Shown: piece after piece, positions 13,952 to 23,103 of the stretch
Position numbering within the stretch: the stretch's first letter is position 1
How the letters are laid out: each line of letters starts with the position of its first letter
Origin: Gemmatimonadota bacterium
Lineage (GTDB): Bacteria; Gemmatimonadota; Gemmatimonadetes; Gemmatimonadales; GWC2-71-9
Direction: 5' to 3'
DNA: 46,597 bases
NCBI GenBank assembly: GCA_003222195.1
Contig: QHVB01000021.1
Location: forward strand, 1-46,597
Notes under the pieces: model-generated
Databases searched by the model: none
Seen by the model: only the letters and a program-made list of their open reading frames with translations
Told to the model about the DNA's origin: nothing
Made by a program: the position numbers and the translations under genes

Positions 13952-16557
13952 CGCGCAAACTCTCGCACGATTTCCGGCGTCCGCGCGCGTGCCTCGCCGA
14001 GCTTGCCTGGATCACCGACGCCCGCCGATGCGAAATGCGGGCGGCCGCCGCCCTTACCCCCGGTCGTCGCGGCGATGGCATTCGCGATGTCCCCGGCTTT
14101 GACGCCTTTGGACACCAGATCATCAGTGACGGCCACGTGGATGCCAGCCCGGTCGCCCGTTGTGAACAGCACGGAAATAGCGCCCTTATGCTTGGCACGG
14201 AAGCCGTCCATAAGCGCGGCGATTTGACCACGATCATCGAGTCGGGATTCGCTGACATGCAGCTCGACGTCGCCGATCTTCTCGACGGCTCCGTGCTCCT
14301 CGCTCCCTGCTCCTCCTTTGAGCAGCTCCGCCACGCGCTTCTCGAGCCTCTTGTTCTCCTCGAGCATCGTTTCGATGCGGCGGGCAAGGTGCTCGGGCTG
14401 CGTCTTCAGCAACCCCGCCGCGGCAGCCAGCCGGTTCTGTAAGTCAATCGCGTAGCGGTACGCCGCCGGCCCGGTGAGCGCTTCGATTCGCCGCACGCCG
14501 GCCGCCGCGCCGGTCTCATGCGTGAAGCGAAACACCGCGATCTGCCCCGTCGAGGCGACGTGCGTGCCGCCGCACAACTCGAGCGACACACCGGGCACGT
14601 CCACCACGCGCACGACGTCCCCGTACTTCTCGCCAAACAGCGCCATCGCCCCCGCGGCGACGGCTTCCTGGTAGGCCATTTGGCGGGTCTCGATGGGCAG
14701 GTTTTCCCAGACGTGCGCATTGACCTCCGCCTCGATGGCCGCGAGCTGATCGCCTTTGATCGGGCCGTGATGACTGAAGTCGAAGCGCAGCCGCTCGGGG
14801 GCCACGACGGAGCCCGCCTGGCGCACATGCGTACCGAGGATCTTGCGGAGCGCCGCATGCACCAGGTGAGTCGCGGTGTGATTGCGCTCGATATTGCGGC
14901 GTCGAGCCTCGTTGACCTGCGCCAGCGCGGGTGTCGGCTCGAACGTTTCGCCGAACGTCCCGACCACGGCGCTCTTGCCGTCCACCTTCTCGACATCCTC
15001 GACCGTCAATTCCCAGCCGTCACCCTTGACCACGCCGGTGTCGCTGACCTGACCGCCTGATTCGGCATAAAACGGATTCTCTTCGAGGATCAGCTCCAGC
15101 TGATCGCCAGTCTGACGGAACGCGATCGGCTCGGTCTCGGCTTTCGTGGCTTCATAGCCGATCCACTTTTGAGTACCCTTCTTTTTCAGTTCAACCCATT
15201 CGCCGACCCTTCGCCGCCCCTCGCCGCCGATTTTCCTCGCCGCCCTTGATCTCCGCCGCTGCTGCCCCAACGCCTGCTCAAAGCCTTCGACGTCCACTGT
15301 GTGGCCGTGCTCTGCCGCGATCATCTGGGTGAGATCGAGCGGGAAGCCGTAGGTGTCGTACAGCTTGAACGCGTCCTCGCCGGAAACAATCGGCTGATGG
15401 CGCAACTCCTCCATGCGCGCGAGCCCGCCCTCGATCGTTTCGAGAAAGCGCTCCTCCTCCGCGCGCGTCACGCGCTCGAGGTGCGGCTCCTTGGACACGA
15501 GCTCCGGATACACATCTCCCATCGACCCGGTGACGGCGCGCGTCAGCGGCGCCAGCGTCGGCTCGCGCCGGCCGAGCAGCCAGGCATGACGAACGGCGCG
15601 CCGCAGGATGCGTCGGAGCACGTATCCGCGACCCTCGTTCGACGGATAGACGCCATCGGCGAGCAGGAAGTTGACGGCGCGCGCGTGGTCGGCAAGCACC
15701 CGGTACGGCGCACCCGCCGGCCCGCGGTCGTATGGCCTCCCCACGACCTCGACTGCCTGGGCGATGATGGGCTGGAACAGGTCGGTGTCGAAGTTGGAGG
15801 GCACGTTCTGCATCACCGACGTGATGCGCTCGAGGCCGGCGCCCGTATCGACCGAAGGCTTCGGGAGCGGGTTACGCTTGCCGTCGGGCTGCTGGTCGAA
15901 CTGCATGAAGACGAGATTCCAGATCTCGAGGAATTGCCCCTCCTCGCTCAGCGCGACGAACTCGTCCATGCTGGGGGCACCCTTCCCCCTTCTCCCGTCC
16001 CCCTTCCCCCGAATGTCGACCAGAATCTCGGAGCACGGTCCGCACGGCCCCGTGTCCCCCATCTGCCAGAAGTTGTCCTTGTCGCCCAGGCCAAAGATGC
16101 GGCTGTCCGCGATGCCGGTGACCTGACGCCAGAGTTTGCGCGCTTCATCATCGGAATGGTGCACGGTGACATAAAGGCGGTCGGGGTCGATGCCGAGCCA
16201 CTCGCTGCTCGTCACCCATTCCCAGGCGTACTCGATCGCTTCCTTCTTGAAGTAATCGCCGAACGAGAAGTTGCCGAGCATCTCGAAGAAGGTGTGGTGG
16301 CGCGCGGTGTGACCGACCTGCTCGAGGTCGTTATGCTTTCCACCCGCCCGGACGCACTTCTGGCAGGTCACCGCACGCGTGTAATCGCGGCGTTCCAGAC
16401 CCTGAAACACCCGCTTGAACTGCACCATGCCGGAGTTGGTGAACAGCAGTGTGGGGTCGTCCGCGGGCACGAGCGACGAGCTCGGCACCTCACGGTGCGC
16501 GCGAGGCGGGGCTTTGAAGTAGTCCAGGAACTTGCGGCGGACATCGGCGGACTTCAT
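13948..16557 (-). CDS. alaS: Alanyl-tRNA synthetase
   Basis: Class II synthetase, 869 aa, near the usual 875. The catalytic N-terminus has 'FTNSGMVQFKRVFQG', 'KCVRAGGKHNDLEQVG' and 'HHTFFEMLGNFSFGDYFK'. The editing domain has the zinc ligands H560 and H564 ('NHTATHLVHAAL') and C662 and H666 ('LCGGTHVAS'). The C-terminal C-Ala/DHHA1 region ends the protein. A glycine/arginine-rich insert at residues about 183-193 is coded by a C-rich word repeat at 15980-16010. The recA-recX-alaS order is a common bacterial arrangement. The start is 20 nt after the recX stop. Confidence 0.97.
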   Translation of the reverse strand: MKSADVRRKFLDYFKAPPRAHREVPSSSLVPADDPTLLFTNSGMVQFKRVFQGLERRDYTRAVTCQKCVRAGGKHNDLEQVGHTARHHTFFEMLGNFSFGDYFKKEAIEYAWEWVTSSEWLGIDPDRLYVTVHHSDDEARKLWRQVTGIADSRIFGLGDKDNFWQMGDTGPCGPCSEILVDIRGKGDGRRGKGAPSMDEFVALSEEGQFLEIWNLVFMQFDQQPDGKRNPLPKPSVDTGAGLERITSVMQNVPSNFDTDLFQPIIAQAVEVVGRPYDRGPAGAPYRVLADHARAVNFLLADGVYPSNEGRGYVLRRILRRAVRHAWLLGRREPTLAPLTRAVTGSMGDVYPELVSKEPHLERVTRAEEERFLETIEGGLARMEELRHQPIVSGEDAFKLYDTYGFPLDLTQMIAAEHGHTVDVEGFEQALGQQRRRSRAARKIGGEGRRRVGEWVELKKKGTQKWIGYEATKAETEPIAFRQTGDQLELILEENPFYAESGGQVSDTGVVKGDGWELTVEDVEKVDGKSAVVGTFGETFEPTPALAQVNEARRRNIERNHTATHLVHAALRKILGTHVRQAGSVVAPERLRFDFSHHGPIKGDQLAAIEAEVNAHVWENLPIETRQMAYQEAVAAGAMALFGEKYGDVVRVVDVPGVSLELCGGTHVASTGQIAVFRFTHETGAAAGVRRIEALTGPAAYRYAIDLQNRLAAAAGLLKTQPEHLARRIETMLEENKRLEKRVAELLKGGAGSEEHGAVEKIGDVELHVSESRLDDRGQIAALMDGFRAKHKGAISVLFTTGDRAGIHVAVTDDLVSKGVKAGDIANAIAATTGGKGGGRPHFASAGVGDPGKLGEARARTPEIVREFAR
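15980..16010. repeat. C-rich word repeat inside alaS
   Basis: The plus strand reads as runs of C separated by TT, TT, TCT, GT and TT; the coding strand is therefore G-rich with at least four tracts of three or more G. It codes 'GKGDGRRGKG', inserted after the conserved 'CSEILVDIR' and before 'FVALSEEGQFLEIWN', where most AlaS proteins have a shorter loop. Confidence 0.6.
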
Positions 16558-16577
16558 GCAGGTAAAATATAGTGTAA

Positions 16578-17204
16578 CTAGGACTTAAGGGATTCGACCA
16601 CCTCCCGCACTTCGGCGCCGCCGAATCCGCGTCTAGCCAGGAACGCCAGGAGTCTCCGTTTTCGAATCGCCGCCGGCAGCCCGCCGAGCTGGCGAGCCCG
16701 CTTCTCCGCCAACGCGCGCACCGCCGCCGCCGGATCGACACCCTCCGCCGCGAGTGATGTCCGCACGGCTTCCTCTGCCACACGTCGATCGACCCCTTGA
16801 GCCTGCAGATCGCGCACGAGGCGCGACGGCCCGCGCCCGCGCCGACCTTTGGCCGCCGCGTAATCGACGGCAAAGCGGACATCGTCGAGCAGCCCGGCCG
16901 CACTCAGGCGATCGAGCGCTGCATCGACGGCCGCTGCTGGATGTTGTTTTTGGAGCAAGCGACGCCGCAAGTCGAGGCGCGCATGAGCGCGACGTGCCAG
17001 CGCCCGCAAGGCGGCACGGTGGGCCGCCTCGAGATCGGCGAGCTCTTGCAGGCGCTCTCGCACGGCAGGACTGATCTCACGGCCGACCACGAGATCGAGA
17101 ATCGCGATCGCCTCGGCCGGGAGCGACGCAAAACGCCCCCGGTCCACCTCGACCAGCCTATAGTCTGGCCGGCGTGGATCGGGGGCGAGTCCGGTGAGAA
17201 TCAC
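16578..17204 (-). CDS. recX: Regulatory protein RecX
   Basis: A 208-aa helical-repeat protein that binds RecA filaments and limits recombinase activity. Seen: '[19 protein letters not shown]', '[25 protein letters not shown]', '[14 protein letters not shown]' and the C-terminal '[23 protein letters not shown]', the three-helix repeats of the family. The GTG start overlaps the recA stop (GTGA), tying its synthesis to recA translation. Confidence 0.92.
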   Translation of the reverse strand: MILTGLAPDPRRPDYRLVEVDRGRFASLPAEAIAILDLVVGREISPAVRERLQELADLEAAHRAALRALARRAHARLDLRRRLLQKQHPAAAVDAALDRLSAAGLLDDVRFAVDYAAAKGRRGRGPSRLVRDLQAQGVDRRVAEEAVRTSLAAEGVDPAAAVRALAEKRARQLGGLPAAIRKRRLLAFLARRGFGGAEVREVVESLKS

Positions 17205-18298
17205 TCTTCGCTCGCGGCGCTCTCCTCGTCGGCGGCTGGTGTTCCACCCGTCTCTGCACTACGGACGCCGAGGTGCTCCTTCACGCGCGCCTCGACTTCG
17301 GCCGACATGTCGGGGTGGTCCTTCAGGTACAATTTGGCGTTCTCACGCCCTTGTCCGATCCGCTCTTTGCCGTACGAGTACCAAGCGCCCGACTTCTCGA
17401 TGATGCCGGCCTCCGCTGCGATGTCCACCAGCAACGACTCGTGGCTGATGCCTTCGTCGAACATGATGTCGAACTCCGCCTGGCGGAACGGCGGCGCCAC
17501 TTTGTTCTTCACCACCTTCACGCGCACGTGGTTGCCGATGACCACTTCCCGATCCTTGACGGGCGCGATGCGCCGCATGTCGAGCCGCACCGAGGCGTAG
17601 AACTTCAGCGCCCGGCCACCGCTCGTCGTCTCGGGATTGCCGAACATGACCCCGATCTTCTCGCGCAGCTGGTTGATGAAGATGACCGACGTGCGCGAGC
17701 GGTTGATCGCGCCGGCGAGCTTGCGTAGCGCCTGACTCATGAGCCGCGCTTGCAAACCCGGAAGCGAGTCTCCCATCTCCCCTTCGATTTCAGCTTTGGG
17801 CACGAGGGCCGCGACCGAATCGACGACGACAACGTCCACCGCACCAGACCGCACCAGGATTTCGCAGATCTCGAGGCCCTGCTCGCCCGTATCGGGCTGA
17901 GAGACCAGCAGATTCTCGATGTCCACACCCAGCTTCTTGGCGTACTCGACGTCGAGCGCATGCTCGGCATCGATGTAAGCGGCGGCACCGCCTTGGCGCT
18001 GCGCGTGGGCTACGACGTGCAACGCCAGTGTCGTCTTGCCGCTCGACTCAGGCCCGAAAATCTCCGTCACCCGGCCGCGTGGGATGCCGCCGATGCCGAT
18101 CGCCGCATCGAGATTGATCGCGCCGGTCGAGATCCCGGCCACGCGCACCTGCGGCGTGTCGGCGCCCATCCGCATGATGGACCCCTTGCCGCATGTCTTT
18201 TCGATTTGGGTGATCGCGAGGCTCAGCGCCTTGCGGCGGTCATCGGTGAGTTTGGACGGTTGGCCCTGCTGCTGTTCTGCCATGAGTGACCTCGACAT
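17201..18298 (-). CDS. recA: Recombinase RecA
   Basis: A 365-aa DNA-strand exchange ATPase for homologous recombination and the SOS response. Walker A is '[11 protein letters not shown]' (82-92), with '[20 protein letters not shown]' and '[33 protein letters not shown]' covering the L1/L2 DNA-binding loops. The C-terminus is acidic ('[10 protein letters not shown]'). AGGAGG lies 10 nt before ATG 18298; ATG 18283 with GAGG upstream is an alternative. I see no obvious LexA box in the 49-nt gap upstream. The stop overlaps recX. Confidence 0.98.
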   Translation of the reverse strand: MSRSLMAEQQQGQPSKLTDDRRKALSLAITQIEKTCGKGSIMRMGADTPQVRVAGISTGAINLDAAIGIGGIPRGRVTEIFGPESSGKTTLALHVVAHAQRQGGAAAYIDAEHALDVEYAKKLGVDIENLLVSQPDTGEQGLEICEILVRSGAVDVVVVDSVAALVPKAEIEGEMGDSLPGLQARLMSQALRKLAGAINRSRTSVIFINQLREKIGVMFGNPETTSGGRALKFYASVRLDMRRIAPVKDREVVIGNHVRVKVVKNKVAPPFRQAEFDIMFDEGISHESLLVDIAAEAGIIEKSGAWYSYGKERIGQGRENAKLYLKDHPDMSAEVEARVKEHLGVRSAETGGTPAADEESAASEE

Positions 18299-18327
18299 GG
18301 GTGGCGAGCCTCCTGGTATGAGGCCCG

Positions 18328-18333
18328 AATATA
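18328..18333 (-). promoter_or_regulatory. Candidate -10 element for recA-recX
   Basis: The minus strand reads TATATT inside the AT-rich GGTATATATTC in the 49-nt gap between yraN and recA. A start site about 7 nt downstream would give a leader of roughly 23 nt ahead of ATG 18298. The -35 region is poor, so this would be an activated or extended -10 type promoter. It may give recA its own transcription inside the operon. Confidence 0.4.
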
Positions 18334-18347
18334 TACCGAAACCGCGC

Positions 18348-18800
18348 TCACCGCCATCCAGGACGGAAGGCGTCCTCCAGATGTTCTAACTTGTTGTCAA
18401 CGATACCGATACAGTCGAAGCGGTACACGTCGCCCCGTTGGCCATAGCGGTCCATCCAGACACGTGCCGCTTTCACGATTTCCCGCCGCTTGGCGCCCGT
18501 CACCGCCTCGAAAGGACTGCCGAAGGCGAGTCCCCTCCGGCCTTTCACTTCCACGAAAGCGACGAGCGCACCTCGCCTGGCAATGAGGTCGACCTCGACG
18601 CGTCCAACGCGGAAGCGATGCGCGACGACTTCCCAGCCTCTCGCCTGCAAGTAACGGATCGCCTGCGCTTCGGCGGCCAGGCCGCGCTGGTGGCGCGGGT
18701 CCGTCCAATTCCTTGGATCACTGCGAATGCCGCTCGACACAGCAGCAAATTGGCGACGGGCTCGCAACGGCCATAACCCAAATTCCGCGCGACGGATCAT
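18348..18800 (-). CDS. YraN family (UPF0102) putative nuclease
   Basis: A 150-aa protein with the restriction-endonuclease-like core: '[26 protein letters not shown]', then '[22 protein letters not shown]', the D-(E/V)xK type motif, and '[16 protein letters not shown]'. The family's cellular role is unsettled. The first 35 residues are not conserved; GTG 18740 is a plausible later start. It lies 12 nt after ftsK and 49 nt before recA. Confidence 0.87.
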   Translation of the reverse strand: MIRRAEFGLWPLRARRQFAAVSSGIRSDPRNWTDPRHQRGLAAEAQAIRYLQARGWEVVAHRFRVGRVEVDLIARRGALVAFVEVKGRRGLAFGSPFEAVTGAKRREIVKAARVWMDRYGQRGDVYRFDCIGIVDNKLEHLEDAFRPGWR

Positions 18801-18812
18801 TATTGCCCGAGG

Positions 18813-21023
18813 CTACGTGCTCGAGTTTGCGCTCTCCGGGCCTGTGAGCTCGTCCAATTCCTCCAGTCCCAACAGGACATCGCGCGGCTTGGACCCGTTC
18901 GCTGGGCCAAGAACGCCCGCGAGCTCCAGTTGGTCGATGATGCGGGCCGCCCGCCCGTAGCCGATGCTCATCCGGCGCTGGAGCAACGACGTGGATCCGA
19001 GCTGATTCTGGATGCATACCTCGGCGGCCTGACGGAACAACGGATCTCGCTCCCCGGCCCCCGACTCCTGACTCCCGGCTCCTTCTTCTCCATCTTTTTC
19101 CGCCTTCTCGAGCGCCGTCACTTGTTCGTCGATCGATGTTCCGGGGGCCGCGACCGCCGCCGCCGCGTGCTTCTTGTACCACTCCATCAGTCGCTCGGTC
19201 TCGTCCGTGGAGATGAACGCCCCTTGCACGCGCATCGGCTCACTCTTTCCGGGCGGCAGAAACAGCATGTCACCGTTGCCGAGCAGCGTTTCGGCCCCGT
19301 TCTGATCGAGGATGGTGCGGCTGTCGACTTTCGCCGAGACCCTGAACGCGATGCGGCACGGGAAGTTGGCTTTGATCAACCCGGTGATCACGTTCACTGA
19401 GGGTCGCTGGGTGGCCAAGATCAAATGGATCCCGATCGCGCGCGCTTTCTGCGCCAGCACCGCGAGCGGCGTCTCGATCTCGCCCTGGACGGTCAGCATC
19501 AAGTCGGCAAGCTCGTCCACGATGAGCACGATGTAGGACAGAATGCCGTCCGTGTACGCGGCATCGAACGGCAGCTCCTTCTGAATGCCCGCCTGCGTCG
19601 CGAGCGTTTCGCGCGGCCCCTTCAGCGGCAGCTTCGCTTCGACCTTCTTGTTGAAGTCCGTGACGTTGCGCGCGTGATTCGCGTGCAGCAGCCGGTAGCG
19701 CCGCTCCATTTCCCACACGGCCCACTTCAAGACGTTCGCGGCCTTGTGATGACTCGTGACGACCGGCAGGCCGAGATGCGGCAGCGCGCTGTACATCGAC
19801 AACTCCACCATCTTCGGATCGATCATGAGCAGCTTCAGCTTGTCCGGGCCGTACGCATAGACGAGACTCGTGATGATCGCGTTGATGCAGACCGATTTTC
19901 CCGAGCCGGTCGCCCCGGCGATCAGGAGGTGCGGCATCTTCGTGAGATCGTCCACGACCTCCTCGCCCTCGAGGTTGCGGCCCAGGACGACGGGCAACAC
20001 GCGCGCCGCGCGCCGGAATTCGGCGCTGTCGATCAGATCGCGCACGTGCACCAGCCGCGGCGTGGGATTGGGCACCTCGATGCCGATCGCCGCCTTTCCC
20101 GGAATCGGCGCCACGATGCGCAGCGACTGCGCCCGCATGGCGAGCGCCAGATCGTCGGCCAGCGACGATACCCGGCCCACTTTCACGCCGCGTCCCGGCT
20201 CGAGCTCGAACCGCGTGACCACCGGGCCCACGGTCTTGTTGATGATCTGTGCGCCGACGCGGAATGTCTCGAGCGTCGTGACGAGCCGCCGGCCCATGTC
20301 TTCGATCTGCGCCGCGTCGGCGTCCTCGACCGCTCCCGGACCTTCGGTGAGCAACTCGATGGGCGGGATGAGGGAGCCAGGTGGAGGAGGTGGTGCCGGT
20401 CTTGGTGGCGGGGCGGGCTTGGGCTTCCGAACCTGGAGGACGCGGGACGGGGGAGGAGGGATGGGTGGCTCCGCAGCCTCGACGATTCCGCGCTTTGGAG
20501 ACGGAATGGGCTTCTCCCCGTCCCTCGTCCCCCGTCCCGCCTCCCGCTGTCTCAACAGCGTCAGCGGATGCCACCCCACCGTGAAGATTCCCAGGGCGGA
20601 GAACGCAAACAGGCCGGCCAGCACCGCCCCCGCGGTCCCGATTGCGCCTTCCACACCGTTCGCGAGAAAGCCGGGGAACAGGCCGACCAGCCGCTCGGTG
20701 CGCGTCCAGGTTATGTAGTCGGGTGCAAACGTGGGGCCGATCGCGAGCGCGATGCCGTAGGGAATCAGGAGCACGAGACCGGCGCCGAGCACCGCCGCTC
20801 GCCCCCAGGACAGCGGGCCCAGCCGCTCGAACGCCGCGAGCGCCCAGCCGATACCCAGGATGGGGACGACGATCGCGCCGACGCCAAACACTTGCCACAG
20901 CGCACCGCCAGTCGCTCGTCCCCAGCTCCCTGTCAACGCCACCGGCAGCAAGGTCAGACCCAGGAAGAATCCCACCAACAGGGCCGCGATGCCGATGAGC
21001 TCTTGCCGAGCTTTGGGGTTCAT
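18813..21023 (-). CDS. ftsK: DNA translocase FtsK/SpoIIIE
   Basis: A 736-aa septal DNA pump that clears chromosome ends at division. Residues 8-30, 44-64, 77-97 and 128-150 are hydrophobic membrane segments; 155-220 is a proline-rich linker; the alpha domain starts near 240 ('AQIEDMGRRLVTTLETF'). Walker A is 'GATGSGKS' (370-377), and the Walker B region is 'YIVLIVDELADLM'. The C-terminal gamma winged helix is 'STSLLQRRMSIGYGRAARIIDQLELAGVLGP'-like, which reads polar DNA sequences. The linker is short for FtsK. ATG 21023 overlaps the comB stop (ATGA). Three in-frame word-repeat patches lie in the linker and before the gamma domain. Confidence 0.96.
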   Translation of the reverse strand: MNPKARQELIGIAALLVGFFLGLTLLPVALTGSWGRATGGALWQVFGVGAIVVPILGIGWALAAFERLGPLSWGRAAVLGAGLVLLIPYGIALAIGPTFAPDYITWTRTERLVGLFPGFLANGVEGAIGTAGAVLAGLFAFSALGIFTVGWHPLTLLRQREAGRGTRDGEKPIPSPKRGIVEAAEPPIPPPPSRVLQVRKPKPAPPPRPAPPPPPGSLIPPIELLTEGPGAVEDADAAQIEDMGRRLVTTLETFRVGAQIINKTVGPVVTRFELEPGRGVKVGRVSSLADDLALAMRAQSLRIVAPIPGKAAIGIEVPNPTPRLVHVRDLIDSAEFRRAARVLPVVLGRNLEGEEVVDDLTKMPHLLIAGATGSGKSVCINAIITSLVYAYGPDKLKLLMIDPKMVELSMYSALPHLGLPVVTSHHKAANVLKWAVWEMERRYRLLHANHARNVTDFNKKVEAKLPLKGPRETLATQAGIQKELPFDAAYTDGILSYIVLIVDELADLMLTVQGEIETPLAVLAQKARAIGIHLILATQRPSVNVITGLIKANFPCRIAFRVSAKVDSRTILDQNGAETLLGNGDMLFLPPGKSEPMRVQGAFISTDETERLMEWYKKHAAAAVAAPGTSIDEQVTALEKAEKDGEEGAGSQESGAGERDPLFRQAAEVCIQNQLGSTSLLQRRMSIGYGRAARIIDQLELAGVLGPANGSKPRDVLLGLEELDELTGPESANSST
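19051..19082. repeat. GGAGTC-type word repeat inside ftsK (before gamma domain)
   Basis: On the coding strand this is a series of GGGAGTC / GGAGTCG units and codes 'GAGSQESGAGE', at residues about 648-657, between the motor and the gamma domain. It belongs to a second word family, different from the GGGACGG words of the linker. Confidence 0.55.
20444..20465. repeat. GGGACGG-type word repeat inside ftsK linker (patch 1)
   Basis: The plus strand begins GGGACGGGGGA, the same 11-mer as in rarA at 9147-9157. It pairs as an inverted repeat with TCCCCCGTCCC at 20528-20538, about 75 nt away. It codes a proline-rich part of the FtsK linker (residues about 186-193). Confidence 0.6.
20515..20545. repeat. 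C-rich word repeat inside ftsK linker (patch 2)
   Basis: Plus strand C-rich, with CCCGTCCCTCGTCCCCC at 20517-20533 matching rarA 9272-9288 exactly over 17 bases. It codes 'REAGRGTRDGE' (residues about 160-170), directly after the last FtsK membrane segment. Confidence 0.65.
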
Positions 21024-21748
21024 GCCGCGATGCGTCGGTCCGCGTAAACGGGAACGATCGAGAGGCGGTCGGGGCTGGCGCAGTACTTCACGTCGTCGCC
21101 AAACCCTGCCTCGTCGAGCTGCCGCGCCGCGTCGCTGGCGCCGAGGGCATCGAGCCACCCCCCCTGCTGAGCCGCGAGGTCGAGCGAGACCTGCGCCGCG
21201 TCGTTGAGCGTGAGCTTCTTCGGCGGCACCCCCTTCTTGACTGCCTTGATCAGCCGCCCAGCGGTATACGCGTCCTCCAGCGCGAACTGCTTCTCGCGGC
21301 CGGCGCAGATGATGACGAGATCGCCGCGCTCCGTGAACAGATGGCGCGCGCGCTCGGCGACCGCGCTGAAGTTCAGGGCCGCCGCGACCAGCACCGGATC
21401 ACCGCCCTGCGCGGCCAGGAGTGCCGGCGTGCCGTTGGTCGTCGCCAGAAACAACGTCTTTCCGCCCACCGTTTCGCGCGTCATCTCGCGCGGCGAATTG
21501 CCCAGGGCGAAGCCCTCGATTTTCGACAGGCGGCGCTCGCCGGCGAGCACGATCCCGTTCTTTTCGAGATTGGCGGTGAGCCGGACCACTTCGTCCGAGC
21601 TGGCGGCCGGCACGATCGCCTTCGCGCCCGCCGCGAGTGCGGTGACGATCGTGCTCGTCGCGCGGAGGACATCAATGACGACCACCGCTCGGCCGGTCAG
21701 ATCCCCCGCATTGAGGCCGAGTGGTGTGTGGTAGACGTCGATCTTCAT
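21020..21748 (-). CDS. comB: 2-phosphosulfolactate phosphatase family (ComB)
   Basis: A 242-aa ComB-family phosphatase. Seen: '[22 protein letters not shown]' near the N-terminus, '[22 protein letters not shown]', '[10 protein letters not shown]' and '[20 protein letters not shown]', the conserved blocks of the family. In methanogens it acts in coenzyme M synthesis. In bacteria it would make sulfolactate from phosphosulfolactate, though many bacterial members have no proven substrate. No phosphosulfolactate synthase (comA) lies in the window. It overlaps accC upstream and ftsK downstream by 4 nt each (ATGA). Confidence 0.9.
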   Translation of the reverse strand: MKIDVYHTPLGLNAGDLTGRAVVVIDVLRATSTIVTALAAGAKAIVPAASSDEVVRLTANLEKNGIVLAGERRLSKIEGFALGNSPREMTRETVGGKTLFLATTNGTPALLAAQGGDPVLVAAALNFSAVAERARHLFTERGDLVIICAGREKQFALEDAYTAGRLIKAVKKGVPPKKLTLNDAAQVSLDLAAQQGGWLDALGASDAARQLDEAGFGDDVKYCASPDRLSIVPVYADRRIAA

Positions 21749-23103
21749 GGCTGATCTTTGAGGAGGTGCGGCTCGCGCTCGAGGAATTTCGTATCGACCT
21801 TGCCCGCGACAAAGTCCGGGTGGCGCATGACCCGGCCCAGGAACGGAATCGTCGTAGTCACGCCTTCAATGATAAAAGAATCGAGTGCCTGGCGCATGCG
21901 GGCGAGCGCCTCCGTGCGCGTGTTGCCATGGACGATCACCTTCGCGAGCAGCGAATCGTAGTACGGCGGCACGGTGTAGCCGGCGTAGATATGCGTGTCG
22001 ACCCGCACACCAGGACCGCCGGGCGGATGGTAGGCGGTGATCAGTCCGGGTGATGGCTGGAAGTTGCGGCTGGGATCCTCGGCATTCACACGGCATTCGA
22101 TGGCGTGTCCGCGCAACCGGTGCCCATTCATGACGAGTGACAGCGGCGCCCCGGCCGCAACGGAGATCTGCTCTTTCACCAAATCGAAATTCGTGCACAT
22201 CTCCGTGACCGGATGCTCGACCTGGATCCGGGTGTTCATCTCCATAAAGTAGAAAGAGCCGTCTGCATCGAGCAGGAACTCGATCGTCCCGGCGCCCACG
22301 TATCCGATGGCCTCGGCGAGCTTCACCGCCGCGTCGCCGATATCCTGCCGCAGTGTCTGATCGACCGCCGGCGACGGCGCTTCTTCGACGAGCTTCTGGT
22401 GGCGCCGCTGCACCGAGCAGTCGCGCTCGCACAGATGCATGACCTTGCCGTGCGTGTCGCCCATGATCTGGATCTCAATGTGCCGCGGGCGCGCCAGATA
22501 CTTCTCGATGTAGACTTCGTCGGAGTTGAAGGCGGCGAGTGCTTCCTGCTTGGCGAGCGTGAACGACTGTCCGAACTGATCGGCATCATTGGCGACACGC
22601 ATCCCCTTGCCGCCGCCGCCGGCCGCCGCCTTGATGATGACCGGGAAGCCGATCTCCCCCGCGACCTGCTGGCCTTCCTCGGGCGACGCCACGGGCCCGG
22701 GCGAGCCAGGTACCGTCGGCACACCCTGCTCTTTCGCGAGCTTGCGCGCCGCCGCCTTGTCGCCCATCTGGCGGATCTGGTCCGGCGACGGTCCGATGAA
22801 CGCGATGTTGGAGGCGCTGACCTTCTCGGCGAACTCGGCGTTCTCGGCGAGGAAGCCGTAGCCCGGATGGATGGCGTCGGCCCCGGTGATTTCGGCGGCG
22901 GCGATGAGGCGCGGGATGTTGAGGTAACTGTCGCGGCTCGGGGCGCGGCCGATGCAGACGTCGTCGTCGGCGAAGCGGACGTGCAGCGACTCCCGGTCCG
23001 CTTCCGAATACACCGCCACGGTCTCGACGCCCAGCTCCTTGCACGCGCGGATCACCCGCAGGGCAATCTCCCCGCGGTTGGCGATCAGCACTTTCTTGAA
23101 CAT
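21745..23103 (-). CDS. accC: Biotin carboxylase subunit of acetyl-CoA carboxylase
   Basis: A 452-aa ATP-grasp enzyme that carboxylates biotin on AccB, the first half of malonyl-CoA synthesis. Seen: '[25 protein letters not shown]', the glycine loop '[15 protein letters not shown]', '[15 protein letters not shown]', '[21 protein letters not shown]', '[27 protein letters not shown]' and the C-terminal '[19 protein letters not shown]'. The ATG at 23103 shares one base with the pilT stop (TAATG). AccA and AccD are not in the window. Confidence 0.96.
   Translation of the reverse strand: MFKKVLIANRGEIALRVIRACKELGVETVAVYSEADRESLHVRFADDDVCIGRAPSRDSYLNIPRLIAAAEITGADAIHPGYGFLAENAEFAEKVSASNIAFIGPSPDQIRQMGDKAAARKLAKEQGVPTVPGSPGPVASPEEGQQVAGEIGFPVIIKAAAGGGGKGMRVANDADQFGQSFTLAKQEALAAFNSDEVYIEKYLARPRHIEIQIMGDTHGKVMHLCERDCSVQRRHQKLVEEAPSPAVDQTLRQDIGDAAVKLAEAIGYVGAGTIEFLLDADGSFYFMEMNTRIQVEHPVTEMCTNFDLVKEQISVAAGAPLSLVMNGHRLRGHAIECRVNAEDPSRNFQPSPGLITAYHPPGGPGVRVDTHIYAGYTVPPYYDSLLAKVIVHGNTRTEALARMRQALDSFIIEGVTTTIPFLGRVMRHPDFVAGKVDTKFLEREPHLLKDQP

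Noticed and set aside
15301-16572. 423-codon frame opposite alaS
   Set aside because: It is antisense to conserved AlaS sequence and no family could be recognised.
19270-20898. 542-codon minus-strand frame inside ftsK
   Set aside because: It is a shifted frame of the same strand; the FtsK frame has the motor motifs and the right start overlap.
19425-21047. 540-codon open frame opposite ftsK
   Set aside because: It lies antisense to conserved FtsK motifs; its product is Arg/His-rich with no recognisable domain, as expected from GC-rich antisense frames.
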